This document shows positions 17,428-26,801 of a stretch of DNA of 64,000 bases, in pieces. Source of the stretch: Methanolobus chelungpuianus (GTDB lineage: Archaea; Halobacteriota; Methanosarcinia; Methanosarcinales; Methanosarcinaceae); assembly GCF_024500045.1 (NCBI RefSeq), contig NZ_JTEO01000002.1:186001-250000 (forward strand), in the 5' to 3' direction. The position numbers were made by a program, and so were the translations under genes. Within the stretch, counting starts at the first letter, position 1; every line of letters begins with the position of its first letter. The notes below the pieces were generated by a model. The model saw only the letters and a program-made list of their open reading frames with translations. It was not told the DNA's origin and searched no databases.

Positions 17428-18100
17428 TAACTATCTCTCCGTCCTGCAGTCTTATTGTGGTGCGGGAATACTCTTCCATCCTGGGGTCGTGCGTGACCAC
17501 AATTACGGTGGTGCCGGCCTGGTTCAACTCTCTCAGGAGTTCCATGACCCCATGGCCTGTCCTTGTATCCAGGTTACCTGTGGGCTCATCGGCAAGCAGT
17601 ATGGGCGGGTTGTTCGCAAGAGCCCTGGCAATGGCCACGCGCTGCTGCTGGCCGCCTGAGAGCTCATTGGGCTTGTGATGAGCGTATTCCGGGGGAAGCT
17701 GGGCTTTCTGGAGCAGCTTAAGTGCTCTCTTTCTGCGCTTTTGCGGGGATGCGCCATTGAATATCATGGGTATCTCCACATTCTCAACGGCCGTCAGTGT
17801 CTGGATCAGGTTGAACTGCTGGAAGATAAAACCTATATTGTTCCTTCTCAGGGAAGTGAGCCCGTCGTCATCAAGGCTGGAGAGGTCCGTATTGTTGATC
17901 AGCACCTTGCCGCTGGTGGGCAGGTCAAGGCAGCCGAGCATGTTAAGCAGGGTGCTCTTCCCGGAGCCCGAGGAGCCCATTATAGTGACAAAATCTCCCT
18001 TCTCTATCTGTGCACTGACCTTATTGAGCGCATAGATCTTGTTTGCTCCGAGGGTATAGATCTTCGTCACTTTCTTTATTTCTACAATGGTCTCTGGCAT
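17414..18100 (-). CDS. ABC transporter ATPase, MacB/LolD type (module 1)
   Basis: A 228-residue ATPase with Walker A GSSGSGKST, the Q-loop FIFQQFNLI, signature [19 protein letters not shown], Walker [12 protein letters not shown] and the switch His in VVTHDP. It overlaps the permease gene by 14 bases and follows the COG1361 gene by 11 bases. Translational coupling fits a stoichiometric complex of ATPase and permease at the cytoplasmic membrane. Confidence 0.9.
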   Translation of the reverse strand: MPETIVEIKKVTKIYTLGANKIYALNKVSAQIEKGDFVTIMGSSGSGKSTLLNMLGCLDLPTSGKVLINNTDLSSLDDDGLTSLRRNNIGFIFQQFNLIQTLTAVENVEIPMIFNGASPQKRRKRALKLLQKAQLPPEYAHHKPNELSGGQQQRVAIARALANNPPILLADEPTGNLDTRTGHGVMELLRELNQAGTTVIVVTHDPRMEEYSRTTIRLQDGEIVNEDT

Positions 18101-18111
18101 ATCCGCACCAT

Positions 18112-19419
18112 TCAGTTGTCAGGGAGCTCTTCGTCCTCATCCTCGTCTTCATCTTCCCGCTCTTGCCGAGCCCTGTCGCCTTCATCTTCCCTGCGCTTTT
18201 TCCAGGAATTATATATCAGTGCAGCTATTCCTATGGCAAGGATGCCTGCAACTGCCCATAGCATGAAAGAGTTGTCATTTTCTTCTTCCGAGGTCGCGGA
18301 AGCAGAAGCAATGCTGTTGGTGCTGACGGAGATATTCTCCCGGATGGCCATATAGGCATTATTTGGGTCCCTGAACTCTATGATCACCGGTATGCTTGAG
18401 ACACTGCCGGACATCGTCTGTGCGGACAGTTCGAAACTGCTGAAGTCATCTGTCTCAAGGGTCCCGATGTAATAGCGTCCATAGGGCTGGACAGGCACTA
18501 CCTTGTCAGACTCTGCAACCGATATCATCACATTCTTCGCATCAGTGGTGCCGAAATTGTTCAGGTCTCCTGCGATTGTATACCTGTTACCTGCCCTGGA
18601 GACCTCCAGGGAAGTGAATATCAGAGAGTGCTGGCCTATTACCTCCACCTGCCTTGTGAGCTTACTTGTCTGGCGCATGTTGTCACCATTGAAGTAAGAA
18701 ACAACGAAGGATACATCCCGCTTTTCAGGACTGCTGTACATGGTGTTCAGAGTGAAGGTCGCTGTTGATTTATTTCCTGCGGGAATGGCCCCGATGAAAT
18801 ATTCGGAAGGTGTGAACACCATCCCTTCGACCTCAGGAGTTACTATGATGCTTGTGACTGCGTTTGACCTTCTGTTGACTATTTCCACATTGATGGTGGA
18901 AACTTCGTTCATGAGCGTGGAAGGCATATCAGGGAGAATGATCTGCAGGTCGCGGTCGTCAACCTTGACAGGGATCCTGTAGTTGAGATCGTACATGTTG
19001 CTCCCGCCCACAAGTTGCAGGTTCAGGAAATGCGTTCCTGCGGAAGCCGTGTTCTTTGCCCTGACATTGAAGGAGAGCTTGATGGTGTCCTGAGGCCCGA
19101 GCAGGCCGACGTTAGTGTGGCTGCTGTCAAGTACCTCGAAATTACCGTTCCCTCCAAGGGTCGCGCTGGCAATGTATGCGTTCATGCTCAGCGTCTCATC
19201 ATCCTCTGTGATGTATACCCTGCCGGTGGCCATATTCTCCAGTGTGACAGTGATGGTGCCCGTGTCCCCTGGCATGAATACCGCGGGTTCTATATCATAG
19301 CTCAGGCTGACCGTCGGGCGCACTTCGATGTTGCCGGTGGCTGCAAGGGCAGATGGGGAAAACGCGGCCACGATAAGGATGGCCGCAAGGAATATTCTCA
19401 GGCTAGATCTCACTTTCAT
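18112..19419 (-). CDS. COG1361 surface protein with acidic cytoplasmic tail (module 1)
   Basis: A 435-residue protein: signal peptide (residues 5-27), extracellular beta-sandwich repeats with YDIEPAVFMPGDTGTITVTLEN, a segment FTPSEYFIGAIPAGNKSTATFTL shared with the other COG1361 proteins here, a C-terminal membrane helix (about 390-407) and a cytoplasmic tail unusually rich in Asp and Glu after RKKRREDEGDRARQ. It overlaps the Yip1 gene by 4 bases and lies 11 bases before the ATPase. By context it is the extracytoplasmic partner of this ABC pair, in place of MacA; that role is inferred. Confidence 0.8.
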   Translation of the reverse strand: MKVRSSLRIFLAAILIVAAFSPSALAATGNIEVRPTVSLSYDIEPAVFMPGDTGTITVTLENMATGRVYITEDDETLSMNAYIASATLGGNGNFEVLDSSHTNVGLLGPQDTIKLSFNVRAKNTASAGTHFLNLQLVGGSNMYDLNYRIPVKVDDRDLQIILPDMPSTLMNEVSTINVEIVNRRSNAVTSIIVTPEVEGMVFTPSEYFIGAIPAGNKSTATFTLNTMYSSPEKRDVSFVVSYFNGDNMRQTSKLTRQVEVIGQHSLIFTSLEVSRAGNRYTIAGDLNNFGTTDAKNVMISVAESDKVVPVQPYGRYYIGTLETDDFSSFELSAQTMSGSVSSIPVIIEFRDPNNAYMAIRENISVSTNSIASASATSEEENDNSFMLWAVAGILAIGIAALIYNSWKKRREDEGDRARQEREDEDEDEDEELPDN

Positions 19420-20033
19420 GCACCGAAGATCCTTAGCTGAATTAATGCAATGTACAGAACATAAATCAGAATAGGCACTCCGACGGTAATGGCTGCATTT
19501 CTCACAGAGAGTTTCCTGGAATGGACAAGTGCAAATATCCAGATGTTAGCACTCCAGAGGGTAAAAATGATCCCTACTAATGTAGCCATTTTAAGGGTAG
19601 GGTCAGACATTAGTGTATTCTGCAGGTTGGGGTCAGAAAAGTCAATGTTAGAATAAGCTCTGAAGGTGTAGAATGCAGAAAATATGGAACCGATGATGCT
19701 GGGTATAAATCCGTAAGAAACAAACTCCATTGCCCTTTTAAAACTTCCTTCTCCATTAAACAGCATGGATATTATATAGAAAACCGCTGTGTAGACAGCC
19801 CACATTATGAAAGTTCCGAGGACTGCTCCTATCACTCCTATCACTATCCCGATCGAAGCAAAAGCTGCAGCTTCCTCGGGAAGTGCCCCCATCACGTTCT
19901 GCATTGTCACCACTGTAATGATGGCTCCGAGTGCTGCCATTATAAATATGATTACCAAAGGCGTCTTGAATTCTGTTGGCTCATTACTTTTTCTTTTGAA
20001 GAACCCGTTAGGGTTGGTTAATACTTCCAGCAT
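19416..20033 (-). CDS. Yip1-domain membrane protein (module 1)
   Basis: A 205-residue protein with five hydrophobic segments. The N-terminal LTNPNGFFKRKSNEPTEFKTP followed by membrane helices is typical of prokaryotic Yip1-family proteins, a poorly understood group named after eukaryotic vesicle proteins. It is the first gene of the minus-strand module and overlaps the COG1361 gene by 4 bases. The promoter must lie in the 20034-20284 gap shared with the divergent module 2. Function unknown. Confidence 0.75.
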   Translation of the reverse strand: MLEVLTNPNGFFKRKSNEPTEFKTPLVIIFIMAALGAIITVVTMQNVMGALPEEAAAFASIGIVIGVIGAVLGTFIMWAVYTAVFYIISMLFNGEGSFKRAMEFVSYGFIPSIIGSIFSAFYTFRAYSNIDFSDPNLQNTLMSDPTLKMATLVGIIFTLWSANIWIFALVHSRKLSVRNAAITVGVPILIYVLYIALIQLRIFGA

Positions 20034-20284
20034 GTTTGTACCTCCGCGAAATCAGGCTTGACATGTGTATATTCAGACCTGACTATTAATAGACAAACTC
20101 TTTACGTGAAGGGTATATTTATATTTTGTCACAAATCTGTCTGAAGTGCAGCCCAAAGCAACAGTTTATATTTCAGAACAGTTCTCTTTTATCTGCAGTC
20201 ATTCACCATGCCATTTGATTTTCAAAGATGTCCGGAGTAAGCCGTATCAACCGGCGGACTCAGTGTTATGTGCGGGGAGTAACA

Positions 20285-20992
20285 ATGGGCGAATCAATCG
20301 AGACTGGTGCGGATAAAAGAGAATCCGTTATTGAACTCGTCAGCCTGTGCAAAAGCTATCAGGTAGGGGACATGGAAGTGCCGATCCTGAGGAGCATAGA
20401 CCTGTCTGTGAAGAAGGGTGAGTTCGTTGCGATAATGGGGCCTTCAGGCTCGGGAAAAAGCACACTGATGAACATGATCGGATGCTTGGACAGGCCGACC
20501 TGTGGCAGTGTCCTGATAATGGGCAAGGATGTCAGCCGGCTTACGGATGCTGAACTTGCGAGGCTCAGGGGTTTTGAAATCGGTTTTGTGTTCCAGAACT
20601 TCAATCTCGTTCCCCGCCTGAGCGCTCTCCAGAATGTGGAACTTCCTACATACGCCAATAAAAAGGAAGGTGTAGACAGCAGGAAAAAGGCAAAGGAGCT
20701 CATTGGGCTGGTCGGCCTGCAGGACCGCATAGACTATAAGCCAACGGCGCTCTCAGGCGGCCAGCAGCAGCGCGTGGCCATTGCCAGGGCCCTGATCAAC
20801 GACCCTTCCCTTATACTGGCCGATGAGCCCACGGGAAATCTCGATTCAAAAAGTGGTAGGGAGATAATGGGTATTTTCACGGATCTCCATAACAAGGGAA
20901 GAACGATCATAATGATCACCCATGACCCAGGTCTTGCGGAATATGCGGACCGGGTCGTCCATCTCAAGGACGGTGTGATAGGTGCAACCTGA
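20285..20992 (+). CDS. ABC transporter ATPase, MacB/LolD type (module 2)
   Basis: A 235-residue ATPase with [57 protein letters not shown] and MITHDP. The start at 20285 is chosen because GGGGAG lies 7 bases before the ATG; an in-frame extension to 20228 lacks family similarity. About 60 bases around Walker A are almost identical in DNA to the ATPase of module 3. The COG1361 gene begins 9 bases after the stop. Confidence 0.9.
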   Translation: MGESIETGADKRESVIELVSLCKSYQVGDMEVPILRSIDLSVKKGEFVAIMGPSGSGKSTLMNMIGCLDRPTCGSVLIMGKDVSRLTDAELARLRGFEIGFVFQNFNLVPRLSALQNVELPTYANKKEGVDSRKKAKELIGLVGLQDRIDYKPTALSGGQQQRVAIARALINDPSLILADEPTGNLDSKSGREIMGIFTDLHNKGRTIIMITHDPGLAEYADRVVHLKDGVIGAT

Positions 20993-21001
20993 GGAGAAAG
21001 T

Positions 21002-22249
21002 ATGTCAATGTCATTCAGTTACCTGAAAATGTACGCGATGTCTGCCTGGGTGATCGGGTTCGTCTTGGCATCTGCTTTGATCTGCACACCTGCAGCAGCC
21101 GCAAACGGGGCGGACCTGCAGGTAAGCATCCTGCAGTACCAACCGGTCCCGGCAGAGGTAGGGGAATACGTAACCGTATGGGTCAAGGTAGAGAATATGG
21201 GTTTCTCAAGAGCGGAAGACGTCTCAGTGCGAATGGTGCCGGAATATCCTTTCAGCCTGGACTCGTCTGCCAATGCCAACAAGACCACGGGAGTGCTGAA
21301 CCCCGAAAGAGCAGCCGTTCATGAATACCGCCTGTTCGTGGATGAGAATGCAAAGGACGGTATTGAGACTATAGAAGTGTGGTACCGGGAAGGAACTGAG
21401 GGCGTCTGGTACAAGGAGGAGTTCGATATAAGGATCGGCCTGAGCACCTTTGACAGCAGGGGCAGCGTCCAGCTTCAGGGAACTCCTGTAATGGAGCCCG
21501 AGGTATTCATGCCCGGTGACAGAGGTACTATCAGGTTCAGCCTGGTGAACGCTGCCACTTCGCCTTCGGTATTGGTAGGAGGGGAAGAGTTCGACACCAA
21601 TGCCAGGATACAGTCTGCCTCCCTTGAAGGTACCGATGGCATCGAGGTCACAACAGGCACCTATCACGGCAGCGGCATCATAGGGCCGGGGGAGTCTGTC
21701 AATCTCACATACAATATCCGGGTGGGTGATGAGGTTGAGGACGGAACATATTATCTTTACCTTGCTGTTGAGGGGAATTCCCACGCTTTAAGCAACAACT
21801 GGAGGATTCCTGTAAGGATCGACTCGTCCTCTGTCAGGGTCATACCTTCAAGCCTTCTGGTTCTCGAGAATGGTGCAGGCACCCTTGAGCTCGATGTTGC
21901 CAACATCCATCCCAACAGGCTCTCTTCGGTGAGCGTGCGCCTCCAGGCCGAAGGCATGGAGTTCTCTCCCTCTGAATATTTCATAGGCTCCATGGACCCT
22001 GACGAGCTCTTCACCATCCAGTTCGAGGCAGCTTCTGCTGACAATGAATCATTTTCCCCGAGAGATCTGACCATAATCGCCAATTACAGGAACGGTGTCA
22101 ACCAGCACTCATCTGTGGTAGACACCCGGCAGCTGCGTAGTGTTGAAGTACAGGATAACAACAGTCCTGGTATTGCACTGGCCGTGATCCTGCTAGCGGC
22201 ACTCGCTGTCGTGGGTTATGTGATGTACAGGCGCAGGAAGACTAAATAA
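21002..22249 (+). CDS. COG1361 surface protein (module 2)
   Basis: A 415-residue envelope protein: signal peptide (residues about 12-35, ending in CTPAAAANG), several extracellular CARDB-like repeats with VKVENMGFSRAEDV, PEVFMPGDRGTIRFSLVN, EDGTYYLYLAVEGNSHALSNNWRIPV and FSPSEYFIGSMDPDELFTIQF, one C-terminal helix (about 388-406) and the basic end YRRRKTK. It is a near length-match and clear paralogue of the module 3 protein. It lies between the ATPase and two permeases and so is likely their extracellular partner. Confidence 0.82.
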   Translation: MSMSFSYLKMYAMSAWVIGFVLASALICTPAAAANGADLQVSILQYQPVPAEVGEYVTVWVKVENMGFSRAEDVSVRMVPEYPFSLDSSANANKTTGVLNPERAAVHEYRLFVDENAKDGIETIEVWYREGTEGVWYKEEFDIRIGLSTFDSRGSVQLQGTPVMEPEVFMPGDRGTIRFSLVNAATSPSVLVGGEEFDTNARIQSASLEGTDGIEVTTGTYHGSGIIGPGESVNLTYNIRVGDEVEDGTYYLYLAVEGNSHALSNNWRIPVRIDSSSVRVIPSSLLVLENGAGTLELDVANIHPNRLSSVSVRLQAEGMEFSPSEYFIGSMDPDELFTIQFEAASADNESFSPRDLTIIANYRNGVNQHSSVVDTRQLRSVEVQDNNSPGIALAVILLAALAVVGYVMYRRRKTK

Positions 22250-22263
22250 TAGGTGCCGGACCA

Positions 22264-23478
22264 ATGCTCAACCTCAGGCAGTCTTTGGGTATATCCCTGG
22301 GAAGCATAGGCAGTTCCAAGCTCAGGTCGGCCCTCACGGCCCTGGGCATTGTCATAGGTGTTGCAGCTGTGATAGCCAACGTGACCCTGGGTGCCAGCTT
22401 CAACCAGTACTTCACAGACGAGATAGGTGCCGTAGGCTCCAATTTCATTGTCATCTACAGCCAGAACACCAATATCTTCTATGACAACCAGCTGGAGCTC
22501 ATAAGGAATACTCCCGGCGTTGCCGGTGCTTCTCCCATAAACCAGCAGATGGCGAGGGTGACATATCTTTCCACGTCCAGACAGATCGATATTCAGGGAG
22601 TGAATGAGGACTATGGCGAGGTAGCAAACATCCGGATGGAGTCAGGCGAGTTCCTGACCGATAATGACAGGTATGTCGCGGTGCTGGGTGCGGAAGTTGC
22701 CAACGAGAAGTTCGATAAGAAGATATCAGTCAAGAATCCCATTGACATCACATTCCGGCGTGAGGACGGGGGTGTCGTCACCCGGAAATTCATAGTCAAG
22801 GGTGTGATACAGGATCCCAACACCACATTTGCACAGACAGGCGTTGAACCGGAGATACGCATCTTCATACCTATTGATACTATGAACGAGATACTGGGTA
22901 TCGATTATTATGGTGGTTTCTTCATCAAGGCCGAGAGTCTGGAGGCTGTCCGGACCACGGGGGATGAGATCGACAGGCGTCTGGCCCGCAGTCTTGGGGT
23001 GCCCAACAGGGATCTTGAGAACGACGATGCAAAACCCTATGTGCTCTTTGACCAGATCGAGATACTGGAGCAGACGGACCAGTTATCAGCAGCCTTAACA
23101 GCTCTTCTGACCTCTGTTGCACTGATCTCTCTCATTGTAGGCTCTATCGGGATAATGAACATCATGCTGGTCACTGTTGCCGAAAGGACCCGGGAGATCG
23201 GTCTGATGAAGGCACTGGGTTTCACAAAAAAGGATATTCTGGTATTATTCATCATAGAGTCGATGATAGTGGGGCTGATAGGAGGGATACTTGGAGTAGC
23301 TCTGGGAGTTGCTGCCGCCCTTGTGGTCAACAGTTATCTTGAGCTGCCCAATATCTTCCCTGCAGGGCAGATCGCGATCGGCTTTGTGGTGGCTGTAGGC
23401 ATAGGCCTTATTGCAGGTGTCTACCCTGCCAACAAGGCTGCAAGAATGGATCCGGTTGAAGCGCTGAGGAAGGAGTAG
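22264..23478 (+). CDS. MacB-type ABC transporter permease (module 2, first copy)
   Basis: A 404-residue permease: N-terminal GSIGSSKLRSALTALGIVIGVAAV with the first helix, an extracellular domain about 45-275 containing TSRQIDIQGVNEDYGEVANIRMESG, then three C-terminal helices with the coupling loop AERTREIGLMKALGFTKKD and the end AGVYPANKAARMDPVEALRKE. A second permease follows 4 bases later, so this module has two different permeases and could form a heterodimer like LolC-LolE. Confidence 0.9.
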   Translation: MLNLRQSLGISLGSIGSSKLRSALTALGIVIGVAAVIANVTLGASFNQYFTDEIGAVGSNFIVIYSQNTNIFYDNQLELIRNTPGVAGASPINQQMARVTYLSTSRQIDIQGVNEDYGEVANIRMESGEFLTDNDRYVAVLGAEVANEKFDKKISVKNPIDITFRREDGGVVTRKFIVKGVIQDPNTTFAQTGVEPEIRIFIPIDTMNEILGIDYYGGFFIKAESLEAVRTTGDEIDRRLARSLGVPNRDLENDDAKPYVLFDQIEILEQTDQLSAALTALLTSVALISLIVGSIGIMNIMLVTVAERTREIGLMKALGFTKKDILVLFIIESMIVGLIGGILGVALGVAAALVVNSYLELPNIFPAGQIAIGFVVAVGIGLIAGVYPANKAARMDPVEALRKE

Positions 23479-23482
23479 GACA

Positions 23483-24694
23483 ATGGATCTCAGGGAGGCA
23501 CTGGTCATAGCACTTGGCAGCATCAGGAGTGCAAAGCTGCGTTCAGCCCTTACCATGCTTGGCATCATTATAGGGGTGGCTGCAGTGGTTGCCAATGTTT
23601 CACTGGGTACAAGCTTCAACCAGTATTTCACTGATGAGCTTGGCTCCCTTGGTTCCAATTTCATCATCATATACAGCCAGGACGTCAACATATTCTATGA
23701 TGCGCAGCTTGAAGTGATCAGGAACACGCCGGGGGTGGTGGGTGTCTCGGCCTTCAACCAGCAGACTGCTGCCGTAACTTATCTTTCGGCTACCAGACAG
23801 ATAGACGTGCAGGGGGTAAGTGCGGATACCCAGGAGATATCCAACCTTCATGTTGGATCGGGTAGTTTTCTCACAGACAAGGACCGGCATGTGGCAGTCC
23901 TGGGAAAAGAAGTGGCTGAGGAGAAGTTTGGCAGGAACGTCCCTGTCAAGAACTATATTGATATCACCTTCCGCAGGAACGACGGCACCACGGTGACCCG
24001 GAAGTTCAGGGTAAAGGGAGTACTGGAAGGAGAGGATAACACCTTTGTCCAGGGCGGGCCTGACAGGGATGTCACCATCTATATCCCTATACGGACCATG
24101 AACGAGATTCTCGGGGTGGAAGACTACAGCGGCTTCTCAGCAAAGACCGCCAGTGCGGAATCCGTAAGGCCGGTCTCTGAAGAGGTGGACAGGCGACTTG
24201 CAAGGAACCTTGGAGTTCCGGCGCGTGATATTGACAATGAGGATGCAAAACCCTACCGTATCTTCAATCAGGCGGACATCCTTGATCAGCTAGATATGCT
24301 TTCCAATTCCCTTACCATACTGATAACCGTCATAGCCCTGGTGGCTCTGCTTGTTGGATCCATCGGCATTATGAATATCATGCTGGTGACCGTGACCGAG
24401 AGAACGAAGGAGATCGGCCTGCTGAAATCCCTGGGCTACACAAGATCCGATATCCTGACGCTCTTCATGTTTGAGTCCGTAGTAGTAGGTGTTATAGGCG
24501 GTATCCTTGGAACCCTGCTTGGGATGGCAGGGTCCTTTGCGGTCGAGATATACCTTGATATTCCCCGCGTCTTCCCGATGTACCTGATCTTCCTGGGCTT
24601 TATCATATCGGTAATCGTCGGGCTTATTGCAGGTGTCTATCCGGCCAGCAGGGCTGCCAGTCTGGATCCGGTGGAAGCTCTCAGGCATGAGTGA
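23483..24694 (+). CDS. MacB-type ABC transporter permease (module 2, second copy)
   Basis: A 403-residue paralogue of the preceding permease, alike along its whole length (GSIRSAKLRSALTMLGIIIG, TSFNQYFTDELGSLGSNFIIIYSQDVN, AGVYPASRAASLDPVEALRHE) but diverged in the extracellular domain. The tandem pair must have arisen by duplication. It probably forms a heterodimer with its neighbour and uses the ATPase at the head of the operon. It is the last gene of module 2. Confidence 0.9.
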   Translation: MDLREALVIALGSIRSAKLRSALTMLGIIIGVAAVVANVSLGTSFNQYFTDELGSLGSNFIIIYSQDVNIFYDAQLEVIRNTPGVVGVSAFNQQTAAVTYLSATRQIDVQGVSADTQEISNLHVGSGSFLTDKDRHVAVLGKEVAEEKFGRNVPVKNYIDITFRRNDGTTVTRKFRVKGVLEGEDNTFVQGGPDRDVTIYIPIRTMNEILGVEDYSGFSAKTASAESVRPVSEEVDRRLARNLGVPARDIDNEDAKPYRIFNQADILDQLDMLSNSLTILITVIALVALLVGSIGIMNIMLVTVTERTKEIGLLKSLGYTRSDILTLFMFESVVVGVIGGILGTLLGMAGSFAVEIYLDIPRVFPMYLIFLGFIISVIVGLIAGVYPASRAASLDPVEALRHE

Positions 24695-24732
24695 TATCAT
24701 GCATCTCTTTTAGTTATTGGACCAGCCGGTCG

Positions 24733-24771
24733 ATATATGGAAATGCTTAAGTAGTTAGACTGAATAGTCTA
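24733..24771 (+). promoter_or_regulatory. TATA box with overlapping inverted repeat before module 3
   Basis: An ATATAT box at about 24733-24738 is followed by the perfect inverted repeat TAGACT-GAAT-AGTCTA at 24756-24771, which would lie at the expected transcription start, as a repressor operator would. The next gene starts at 24822. Confidence 0.4.
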
Positions 24772-24821
24772 GCCTGTCGAATAATAGACGAGTTTTCCGA
24801 CGGGATACTAGAGGTATATGC

Positions 24822-25535
24822 ATGGTTGGCAAGGACTTGGATCGTTCTGTTACAGAAGGCAATGACATTGTGATCGATATATGTGATCTCAGGAAGAGCT
24901 ATCGCCTCGGGGATATGGAGGTTCCTATCCTTCACGGGATCGATCTGTGTGTTAAAAAGGGTGAATTCGTTGCGATAATGGGTCCTTCAGGCTCGGGAAA
25001 AAGCACACTGATGAACATGATCGGATGCCTGGACAGGCCTACGAGCGGTAAGGTCGTGCTAATGGGAAAGGATACATGTGCAATCTCTGACAACGAGCTC
25101 GCCGAGCTTCGGGGCTTTGAGATCGGTTTCGTTTTCCAGAGCTTCAACCTGATACCACGCTTAAGCGCATACGAAAATGTATTGCTCCCTACCTACTCCA
25201 ACTCAAAGAAAGGGCACAACGCTTCGCAAAGGGCGAAGGACCTGTTAAAGCTGGTCGGTCTCGATGACCGCATGAACCACAGGCCCACCGAGCTTTCCGG
25301 AGGGCAGCGCCAGAGGGTCGCTATAGCCAGGTCCCTTATCAATGAACCTTCCCTTATCCTTGCCGACGAACCTACCGGGAACCTCGATTCAAAGACAAGT
25401 GAGGAGATACTGGGTATCTTTTCAGAGTTGCATCGCAACGGATGCACCATAGTGATGATCACACACGACCCTGAAATGGAAAAATATGTGGACAGGGTAG
25501 TGCACATAAAAGACGGCTACATAAAAAATAACTGA
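24822..25535 (+). CDS. ABC transporter ATPase, MacB/LolD type (module 3)
   Basis: A 237-residue ATPase very like the module 2 ATPase: [57 protein letters not shown] and MITHDPEMEKYVDRV. It opens a three-gene operon with a COG1361 protein and one permease. Conserved Walker and signature residues are all present, so it should be active. Confidence 0.9.
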   Translation: MVGKDLDRSVTEGNDIVIDICDLRKSYRLGDMEVPILHGIDLCVKKGEFVAIMGPSGSGKSTLMNMIGCLDRPTSGKVVLMGKDTCAISDNELAELRGFEIGFVFQSFNLIPRLSAYENVLLPTYSNSKKGHNASQRAKDLLKLVGLDDRMNHRPTELSGGQRQRVAIARSLINEPSLILADEPTGNLDSKTSEEILGIFSELHRNGCTIVMITHDPEMEKYVDRVVHIKDGYIKNN

Positions 25536-25545
25536 AGTGATTCTG

Positions 25546-26784
25546 ATGACTGGGGTAAGCGATATTATACGAAAGATCATAGGCTCTTTAGTCTGCCTTG
25601 GAATGATACTTGCATTATTCACGCCGGTATCCGCAAGTTCCGGTGCGAATCTGAGAGTGGATGTACTGGATTACGACCCATACCCTGCCGAGATAGGCAA
25701 ATATGTGGATGTCCGGGTCAAAGTTGAGAACATCGGGTACGGCCGTGCGGATGCTGTTTCACTGAAAATCGAGCCGGAATATCCGTTCTCGCTGGATTCC
25801 GAGAGGAATGCCGTGAAGTCCATCGGCATACTGGCACCGGAAAAAGCAGTGGTGCATGAGTACCGCCTCTTCGTGGATGGGAATGCGAAGGTTGGAACCG
25901 GCAACATAGATATCTATTACAAGGCCGATGACGGGGACGCCTGGTTCAAGAAAACAGTTTCCCTCAGGGTGGGTTCCGACACTTTTGACAGCAAGGGCAC
26001 TATCCAGCTCAGCGAGATATCCAGCGATCCTGCGGTATTCATGCCTGGTGACAGGGGTACTGTGAGTTTCACTCTCAGGAACACCGCCACAACCAGCACG
26101 GTCACCATCGATGGCCAGGAATACGATACCAATGCAAGGGTCCAGTCGGCCTCCCTCAGGGGGATTGAAGGGATAACGGTCACCAGTGACAGCTATTCAG
26201 GCTCAGGTATCATTGGTCCGGGGGATTCTATTACTCTTAGCTATAATATCAGGATTGATAACAATACAGAGGATGGCACCTACTACCTGGACTTTTTCAT
26301 GGTGGGCAACTCCCACGCCTACAATAATAACTGGAGGATACCGGTCAGGGTTGATTCCTCGGCTGTAAAGGTCATTCCCTCCAAACCCCTAACGCTTACT
26401 GACGGTGAGGGTGTTTTCGAGTTCGATGTAGCAAACAGTCATCCCAATACCCTCAATTCGGTCAGTGTGAGGCTGGTATCTGATGATATCGCATTCTCCC
26501 CGGAGGAATACTATATCGGCTCCATGAACGCCGATGAGCTGTTCACCATCCAGATAAAGGCCAGGGACTCCGGCAACGGAACCTCTTCACCGGTAACGAT
26601 CGAGGTAGATTACAGGAACGGCGTGAACAGCCATAGCGACCGGGTAGGCGTACGGAATGTGGGCGTAGTGCAGAGCGACTCCGGCAACACCGGTAGCCTT
26701 GCACTGACATTCATCGGTCTGGCGCTGCTGGTCGGGCTTCCTGCTGTTGCTCTCTACAGGCGTAAGAAGCAGAGTAACAAGTAA
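25546..26784 (+). CDS. COG1361 surface protein (module 3)
   Basis: A 412-residue paralogue of the module 2 surface protein with the same order: signal peptide, VKVENIGYGRADAVSLKIEPEYPFSLD, PAVFMPGDRGTVSFTLRN, NNTEDGTYYLDFFMVGNSHAYN, FSPEEYYIGSMNADELFTIQ, a C-terminal helix (about 386-404) and the basic end RRKKQSNK. I favour ATG 25546, since GAAGTGATT precedes it; GTG 25537, two bases after the ATPase stop, is the alternative. It is probably the extracellular partner of the permease that follows 17 bases later. Confidence 0.82.
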   Translation: MTGVSDIIRKIIGSLVCLGMILALFTPVSASSGANLRVDVLDYDPYPAEIGKYVDVRVKVENIGYGRADAVSLKIEPEYPFSLDSERNAVKSIGILAPEKAVVHEYRLFVDGNAKVGTGNIDIYYKADDGDAWFKKTVSLRVGSDTFDSKGTIQLSEISSDPAVFMPGDRGTVSFTLRNTATTSTVTIDGQEYDTNARVQSASLRGIEGITVTSDSYSGSGIIGPGDSITLSYNIRIDNNTEDGTYYLDFFMVGNSHAYNNNWRIPVRVDSSAVKVIPSKPLTLTDGEGVFEFDVANSHPNTLNSVSVRLVSDDIAFSPEEYYIGSMNADELFTIQIKARDSGNGTSSPVTIEVDYRNGVNSHSDRVGVRNVGVVQSDSGNTGSLALTFIGLALLVGLPAVALYRRKKQSNK

Positions 26785-26801
26785 ATGCAGGAGATTACCC
26801 T

